From Lates calcarifer (lineage: Eukaryota; Chordata; Actinopteri; Centropomidae), in the NCBI RefSeq assembly GCF_001640805.2, contig NC_066833.1:6099456-6163455 (forward strand): a DNA stretch of 64,000 nucleotides, given 5' to 3'. How positions within the stretch are numbered: position 1 is the stretch's first letter; the number at the start of each line of letters is the position of its first letter. The notes under the pieces are model-generated. The model saw nothing but the letters and a program-made list of their open reading frames with translations. It ran no database searches and was not told the origin of the DNA. Positions 56,701 to 64,000 of this stretch are shown piece by piece. The position numbers were made by a program, and so were the translations under genes.

Positions 56701-59700
56701 AAAAAAATTATGTTGGTTATGCCTCCATAGCTATAGTTACTGTTTATTTATTACAAAAAAAAAAACATCAAACATATTGTATCTTCGAGTGATATAAAGT
56801 GATATCTAGCCATGCAGACAGTTTTAATTTGTCCAGGTATTGAGATATCAGTTTGTCACAGAGATTTAAAATATCGCAAAACATGGTGTAGTAAAACCCA
56901 AACCACCTGTATAGCTAGATAACACATGGGATGAGAAACATTTTTTGGGTTACCCTTTAATTATCAGAGCAACAGATTTTAATTTTTTCTAAAACAATTT
57001 ACATTAATGATTATAACAGAGGGTGGCACGATGGTGCAGTGGCGTTGCCTGTTACCTCACAGCAAGAAGGTCCCGGGTTTGAGCCCCTGTTTGAGCCTGG
57101 GGCTTTTCTGTGTGGAGTTTGCATGTTCTCCCTGTGTCTGCAGTGGGTTCTCTCTGGGTACTATGGGTTCCTCCCACTGTCCAAAGACATGCATGTTACG
57201 TTAATCGATGACTCTCAATTGCTCGTTGGTGTGAACATGAGTGTGATTGGTTGTTTGTCTATATGTGTTGGCCCTGCGATGGACTGGCAATCTGTACAGA
57301 GTGTACCCTGCCTCTCACCCATTGACAGCTGGGATAGGCTCCAGCACCCCACGACCCTTAACAGATAAGTGGTATAGATAATGGATGGATGGATTGTAAC
57401 AGAGGAAGAAAAATTGTATATACTGTACATACAGTATATACACGTATATACTGTATGCATACATACATGCATAAACAAATGTGTATATGCATATACAGTA
57501 CATACATTTCCGTCCATTATTTATACCACTTATCCTTTTAAGGGCCAAAGGGGGCCGGAGACATTGTAACTGACATTGTGTGAGAGGCAAGGTACCAGTA
57601 TATACATTTCATAAATATCACTCACATAGTCACAAATGTGACTGAGCTGAATCAGAGTATATATAGAGAAAAACAAACAAGAAGGTAGAAACACCATTAG
57701 GGTATGAAAGGTTTGGATCAGATCAAGAGAGTAGTCTGTAGAGCAGAAGGTCTCTTTCCACCCAGACTTCGCCCTCTGACTGATGGTGCTGCTGACAGAT
57801 TTCTGTTCATCAGGAGGTGACATCTGTCAGGAGATATGATTCAACTGCATGGGAAGCATTCCACCATCAGGTCTTTGGCATACACTGAGGAACTGCTCTC
57901 CCACCTTCATTATTCCTGCATGAATCAGATGGAGGACCAGCTGCTGGGGTGACTCAACTGGAATTTAAAACAGAAAAACTTTGGCAAAGAAAGAGCAAGA
58001 CTCAGGTCTTCTTGTACCATGTGCTGAGGTATCACTGTGTTTTAGCTGTTTTATGCTGGATTTTAGGTTGAAAATCATATTGTTTGTGTCCATGTTTGTT
58101 TACTCGTATAAATGTAGCCTAATTAAACAGAATTATTTATTAAATTATTACTTATTAAATGACTTGAAAACAAGACGAACTGTATCTAGTGAAGAGGTAC
58201 TCTGAACGAATACTTTCAATAAGACATAAAAAAAAGACTGAGTTATCTTAGGGCCAAAGAAAAGCATTTTGTTTCCTATGCAAGCATTTTAATGTGGGCT
58301 TGTAATTTTCTGTGTGTATACTCACCTTAGTTCTTTACTGTCCACATACTGTTCCAAGTATCTCTTTTCAGAAGAAGAAATTTGATTTATTTGAAATGAT
58401 AAGAATGTTAGATATCAAATGAAGACGCACCTCAACCCCATTCTGTCTTTACTGGTGCTGTTGGCCTCTGATTGCTGGAAATTAAAAATGTGACAAAATG
58501 CAGCTTTCAAACCAAACAACAGCCATAGCCACACAAAATGCTGGATAAAAAACACAAGAGCTATTAACACTCCCACACATCATAATTCCAAATCAAGCAA
58601 GTTCACCAGCCTTTCTTGGGAACTGGGGCAGGAGCCACACACCTGGGCTTGTTGGCATGAATCACCTGGTACTGTTTCTTTCTCTGTAAAGAAGTGAGCA
58701 GCGCTTCAAAGCACTGCTGGGAAATTTAAAAAGCTTGACAGGTTCACCAGAAGAGGCTGTTAAAACCACTATTTGTCTTTTAAGATCTGCTTTGCTGTGA
58801 ACTTAAAGCACACAAAACCCTGTTAATCATCAAAACTATTGTTTTAAATAGCTTGTGATTTACAGTAAACACTTACACTAACTGTTCAGTGACACACACA
58901 CACACACACCTGGTTCAGAGACAGAAGTGTGATAGTTTTAGCCAGAACTGAGGAGACAAATGAAAGGAAAGTTGGCGTCGTAAATGAGCAGGGAGTCCAA
59001 AAGACTCAAGAAGAATATCAAAGCCGCATCTTTTTCTGGTTTCCACGTAGGCAACATGAAATATGTTGCGTGCAAGAGGAATTGTGAAAGAGGTTTCTCG
59101 GTACTGTTCCTTCATGTTAATAGATTAATAACTTGGTTTCTCCCCAGTTACATTACAGAGTTTTCCATCATAACTTCATGATGACACGTGCAATTACTGC
59201 TTGGTGGAGACTTTTATCCAGAATGTTTAAGAGAACTGAATCCATTTTACAAAGCATTAATCTGGCCTGTTTAACATGCTATCCAAAGAGTGACAGATGC
59301 ATTCATTCTTGCTTTGAGACAATATCATGTTAATAATGGCTGAATGCTCTCCAATGTGTTTCAACCTTCCTCCTCTTCTCTCTTCACTTTGGCAGACACT
59401 GAGTCTCTGTTAGCACCTTCCTTCTCTCTCTGTCTGTGTCACTGTAGACAGACAATGACAGCAATGCCATCAGCTGCCAAACCCATAGACATAATTATAC
59501 CCCTTACAGAGAGCCGAGCCGCCTTCTTGTCAGTCAGAGCCACAATAAACCGTGACAGCGACCGTAGTGAAACACCTGGGTGAATGTCTTGGAGGTGACG
59601 AAAGACTAATGTGGTGGTGAAGTGTGGCGCCATGCCACGAGTACACTCATGGCCCTGTAATCTAGGGAAGCTGGAGGAAATGGCTGACAGAATGACTTCC

Positions 59701-60701
59701 TGAAATGTCAGATTTGCAGTTACACAATCATAAATAGTGTTGTCTCCTCTTTTGAGGCCAAACTGTGTAAGACAGCAGAATCTGGACTGTGAAGCATTCG
59801 GGGAAGATTTTTTTGGATGCTACCTTTTACAAAATGCAGATTATGGAATTGTTTTAAAAGCAATGACCATATGTAAGGTTTCTCATTTTCTCATTCCAAT
59901 TGTATTGGATTTTGGAATAGCAATATGGCTATTAGCAAAAAGTGCCTATCTTTTCGATTTGAGCAGTTTTTTCCTCTAAATCTGCTCATCCTCTTTAAAG
60001 TGAGCACCAGAAGAGCTACTCCCTTGGTAGTTACAACGAAATGTAAAGCATGTAAAGCATCACTTGGCAATTTGTAGTGCAGTGTAGGTGTCACAGCTTG
60101 GATCAATCATCAGAGATACACTTGACAACTTGTTTTTTAAACCTCTGCATTGGCAACAGCCATGGCCAGAGAATGCAATATCTCTCTTGATGGAATTTAA
60201 CACTTACTTGGACTCAAGGATGAAGTGATTAGATTTTGGTAGCCAAAGGTCAATGGTTAGGGGTCACTGTGACCTCACAAAACAGGTTATTGGTCATGAC
60301 TAATGAATTCATAAGCTAATATATCTATTAGGATAAAATTATGAAGTGATTACATTTTATATCTAAAAGACCAAAGGTCAACTTCACTGTGACATCATAA
60401 GGTTTTGCAAAAACACTTTTCTAGCACAACCTATAGCCTAGCTTTGCCAGGCTAGAGCAAGTACAGCAGGTCAAAGCTGAACCATATAGTTGATCTGCAA
60501 ACTGTAGTGAATGTTTTTAAATGACACTCTGGGTTATAATTTTACCATTTGCCTTTGTCTTTCAAATAAGCTTGACTAACCAGTGGATTTAAAAACTGTC
60601 TGATTGATGGACTGCTATTTTTTCTTCTTCTATTTTTGGCCATGTTTCTGCTTTCCAAGATTTCAACATTTACTTTGGGCAGTACAATGTAATCAGAACA
60701 G
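53718..60701 (-). CDS. Unrecognised spliced gene, exon candidates only
   Basis: I do not recognise this gene. Minus-strand candidates with plausible splice sites, in sense order: 60546-60701 (NVEILESRNMAKNRRRKNSS, SIRQFLNPLVSQAYLKD), 58910-58947 (LAKTITLLSLNQ), 58643-58716 (CFEALLTSLQRKKQYQVIHA), 58431-58474 (NQRPTAPVKTEW), 58326-58363 (RYLEQYVDSKEL), 57905-57957 (ESPQQLVLHLIHAGIMK), 54541-54624 (SDQKLHWYLENDKRENQSVL) and 53718-53928 (possible last exon). Phases agree for 58910 into 58643. The 58431 exon joins 58326 (giving TEWVE then RYLEQ) only if its GGGG is one base too long. Other joins do not close, so exons are missing, frames are broken or some candidates are false. It would be a tandem neighbour of RNF17 on the same strand. 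Confidence 0.35.
57021..57396 (+). mobile_element. Full-length tRNA-derived SINE with GGAT tail
   Basis: The head carries an RNA polymerase III box A (tggtgcagtggc, 57032-57043) and box B (gggtttgagcccc) about 33 bases later. The body includes 'tgtggagtttgcatgttctc' and 'ccaaagacatgcatgtta', and the tail ends 'gataggctccagc' ... 'ggatggatggattg'. It is the best-preserved copy of this family in the window; relatives lie at 35379 and, inverted, at about 57505. Confidence 0.75.
57505..57605 (-). mobile_element. Inverted 3' fragment of the same SINE family
   Basis: On the minus strand it reads taccttgcctctcacacaat, then aaggataagtggtataaata and atggacgg, matching the 3' end of the 57021 element. 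The internal 'gataggctccagc' part is diverged. With the intact copy it forms an imperfect inverted pair separated by a TA/CA-rich spacer. Confidence 0.55.
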
Positions 60702-63700
60702 CTGGAACTGATGATTAGATCAACAAAAATAAAACCCAAGCTATATTAAACCATAGTCTCCTTAAAACCTACTTTATTCAGCAAGTGAGGAGAAAAAGAC
60801 CTGTTTTGCAAGAGAAATCTGAGAACAAATTACACACATACACACAAGATGGAAACATGATCAGTTAGTCACCTAAAACACTCATCACACACTTTTTAAA
60901 ATAATTACAACTATTACTTTTCAAGCTTCCACGTGTTCGTGTCAGTGGTGACGTGCATAGTATCAGAAACCAGTCTTCCCCAGTTCAGGACTGGTACAAG
61001 AAACTTTTTAGACTACCTGTGCTGTGACGAGATATCAGGATTATTAGATTTCAACTCAAATCAAGAGGAAGTATCTTGTTAAGTTGGATATGTAATTCTT
61101 ATGAAATTGGATCTCAGGCTATTTTCAGTGCAGGATATCTCCATCATCCAATGTAGACACTGTAGTATTTAATATGGGGATTTAAAGAGTAACTTCTAAG
61201 TATTTTTCTCTCTCTTTATCTCAGCCTCACTTTTCTCTACCTTCTCTCTGCCTGGTGTACCAGCCCTCACATCACCACCCATATTCCAATCTTATGAGTT
61301 CTTTGCATCACCTCTCTTTTCTTCTCCTCTCCTTCTTTTTTCTTTTCCTCTGATTTCTCCGGGCTCTCTGTGTTGACCCTCCTGCTCCCTTCTGTCTGTC
61401 CCTCCCCTCAGAGCTGCTCCAGTCACGTTTCATATGTTCCCATAAATGGACCTTCATCACCCACTGGCACTGGTGTAATTGCTAACATGGCTAACATGAC
61501 TCCAGTAGACGTCCCCTCATGTTAATTTCAGTGTGCAGTTCTTGGGTTGCCAGCTTCAGGCTCTATGCTTGTTTCGTGCGTTGACATTAGCTACATCAGT
61601 GCTGAAGTAGGCAAGGAGGCACACAGCTTTGCTACGTGACACCAATGCAAGCACTGAGGTACAAATGCACACATACACAGAGTCAAGCATGTGTGTACTT
61701 GTGTATGACTCAGAGGGATGGATGTCAGTGTAATGAGAAGATCAACACTGTCTGTTTGATAAAATGCCTGTCATTTATCACTGACATCATGCTCAGGGTG
61801 TGTTGCTTCACAGGATATCAGGACATGAAAGGAGGCAGATCCAGATAAATGTGTGAACCAGTAAAATTAACAATTAATATTTGCCTTATATACTGTTGAT
61901 CCTTCACGTGTCACCAACAGCTGTGGCATGGATGCTACAAGACCTCTTAAGGTTCCCTGTGGTGTCTGTGGCACCAAGTCATTAGCAGCAGGATCTTTTA
62001 AGTTGCGTCTAAGTTGCGAAGTGGAGCTACTGTGGGCCAGATTTTATATCCCAAGCACATCCCCCAACACCCTGTCACTGGTTCATGGTTTGTCCCTCTG
62101 CAGACCACTGTCACCCTCACCACTGCTGACAGGACACACAAGGACCACAAACACCTTGCTGTTTCAGAGATGCTCCAACTCAGCTCAACTTAACTCTGTC
62201 TGGCCACAACAATTCTCATGTCTTTACATTTGCCCATTTCTCTTATACACTGACTACAAGAGCCAACTGTTCATTTACCTTCTAATCTATCTCACACCTT
62301 GACATGGGCCACTATTACAAGCTAATCAATGTTATTCAGTTCATCTGTGAGTGATCACTGTATTTCTATGTATATTTTGAGCAAAAACTAACAACAAAAT
62401 GCCCACAGAGACCTTCTCAAACAACTCCTTCTCCACTGTCTCCAAGGTATGCTCTAAAAATTCATATATACTTAGTGAACAGTTTCAGTTTGTCACTTGC
62501 ACAGTTAATTACCAAATATCTTTCTTACATGCAACTACTGTGTATTCACATAACTGGTTGCAAGCAAGCTGATTTAGTTACGCGTGACAAAGATAAGCAG
62601 CTAATCATGCAGGTAACAAATGCAAGATGTGCATTTATTGAAGCGAAGATGACTGCATGCTAAGTTCTGATGATTTTAGTACCAATGTTTCAACTACATA
62701 TGGTCTTCGTCATGGCAAAAACGTATACACATGAATAGCAGGGAAGTGAGTTATGCTGCAACAGCAGTTTGAAAAGTTTCAGTCTTTTAGATACTTTTTT
62801 TTTTTTGGCTGTGAATCTGGGTCACCAATCAAATACATTGTTGTCATTCCAGCTGAGTGCAGCTGCTGTCCTCCAAAGCAGTGCCCTAAAACCATTCAAC
62901 AGACACAGGGGGTGAGTATTAAATACTCAAAACAGGTAACAGGTAATTTACCGTGTAAGATTGTAAGATTGCTGTCGTAAAACATTGTTGGATTTTCAAT
63001 TTCTGAGAAAAACCTTTAATGACTTTAATGCATATTTTTCAGAATTGAAACTGAAATCATTCAGAGGGTGATCAAAGGTGATCAAATCCTTCTACATTCC
63101 TTTTGATGATCTGACACTAATGATCAGGCCTAATGATAAGGCCCTCCATCACCTACTGTAAAACATCCATTTCAGCAGAATGTTTCTTGTCATCTTACAC
63201 CAGCCCAGTGCCACATTTAAACCAATCCAAGATTGTTTCAAAGATGTGGTATTATTCCTTAGAGAGTAATCTGTGTGTCATTGAGCACCACAGTGTGTCA
63301 GTAAGTTCAACTAAACACTATTAACTTAATAACCACTTGATTCTTGATGAATATAATTACTGAATTTGCACACAATAGGAAGTCTTGATTGAAGCTTTAT
63401 ATTATTTTTGGTTTAATGGAGTCCAGTGTGCAGAATCAGCAAGAATTCTTGCATTAGTTAATCCATTATGAATTCTCCTTCATTTTCTTCCAGAGCTTTC
63501 ACTGTCTATTACTCTGAGGATAAGCATGAGCCAGTGAGATCGGGCCCACACCCTCCCTGTTTACACTGACACTAATGACTTGTCCCTCACTCCAGCCCCG
63601 CCACAGCCATCCACACATGGAACTAATTCTGTCTGTGCACAACATCTTGAATGCCGGATCACTCCACCAGCATCATCCTGTAAAACAATCTGTTACTAAG

Positions 63701-64000
63701 GCAACAGGTGGTGTTAGACACATCTACAACTTAACCAGGAGCAGCAGTTGATTGTAAGTGGCCAGTCACAGAAAAGAGACTGTATAGGCTGAGGAGGGCT
63801 GTGGAGAAACATAGTAAGGGTGACATCAGTGTCCGCACGTGCACATTATCTAGAAATAGAGTCATGATGTTTGTCTTGGCCAGCCCGCGTGTAATTGCTA
63901 TTACCAGGCTTTTGTTAAAAGCTTGTGTCAAGATGTGAGATGTTGCAGATATCGTCTTGCACTTGCCAGGAAAACTGTTTAGAGAAGGATTTAACGAGCC
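60702..64000. other. No gene seen
   Basis: Both strands were scanned for exon-like stretches with splice sites and none is convincing. A pyrimidine-rich tract lies at about 61200-61400. The rest is AT-rich unique-looking sequence; it may be intron of the unrecognised minus-strand gene. Confidence 0.4.
61930..62075 (+). repeat. Possible dispersed-repeat fragment
   Basis: Words 'ttaaggttccctgtggtgtc', 'ggcaccaagtcattagcagc', 'aggatcttttaagttgcg' and 'ccaagcacatcc' resemble a repeat I have seen in many fish loci. Assignment is from memory only. Confidence 0.35.

Noticed and set aside
61928..62302. 124-codon plus-strand open frame
   Set aside because: Begins in a probable dispersed repeat and shows no domain; likely chance.

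Overview
This is a teleost fish nuclear genome window. Three vertebrate gene families are present as spliced genes with GT-AG introns, and the introns carry fish-type SINEs, hAT, Tc1/mariner and TTAA-type miniature elements plus many CA/TG microsatellites. I cannot name the species. No rRNA, genuine tRNA, CRISPR or prokaryotic operon structure is visible.

Layout: (1) minus strand, 1135-14371: TTF2 (transcription termination factor 2, a SNF2-family ATPase), 23 coding exons, about 1150 residues. (2) About 14372-14913: a short bidirectional promoter interval with a near-consensus ZNF143/SBS motif. (3) Plus strand, about 14914-26965: CENPJ/CPAP (centriole elongation factor), one noncoding and 18 coding exons, about 1360 residues, ending in the TCP10/G-box domain. 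(4) 26966-28580: intergenic, with a tRNA-derived SINE nested in a long-inverted-repeat element. (5) Minus strand, 28581-50777: RNF17/TDRD4 (RING plus five Tudor units, germline piRNA pathway), 38 exons, about 1607 residues, convergent with CENPJ. (6) 50847-64000: mostly intergenic or intronic. Several splice-flanked minus-strand exon candidates between 53718 and 60701 suggest a further spliced gene that I do not recognise.

The main hunt result concerns reading frame. Every RNF17 and TTF2 exon can be placed and phased against the family. Exactly four exons (one in TTF2, three in RNF17) carry one surplus base that breaks the frame, while their splice sites and the conserved residues on both sides are intact. 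A fifth case is likely in the unrecognised gene, and a possible sixth in CENPJ has an alternative splice explanation. All are +1 and none is -1. This points to insertion-type errors in the assembly rather than independent gene decay; automated annotation would truncate or split these genes.

Biology: TTF2 and CENPJ are divergently transcribed and probably share promoter elements. CENPJ and RNF17 are neighbours in human too (13q12), whereas human TTF2 lies on chromosome 1, so the TTF2-CENPJ junction is a synteny difference. RNF17, a piRNA-pathway gene, itself hosts a dense collection of transposon remnants.
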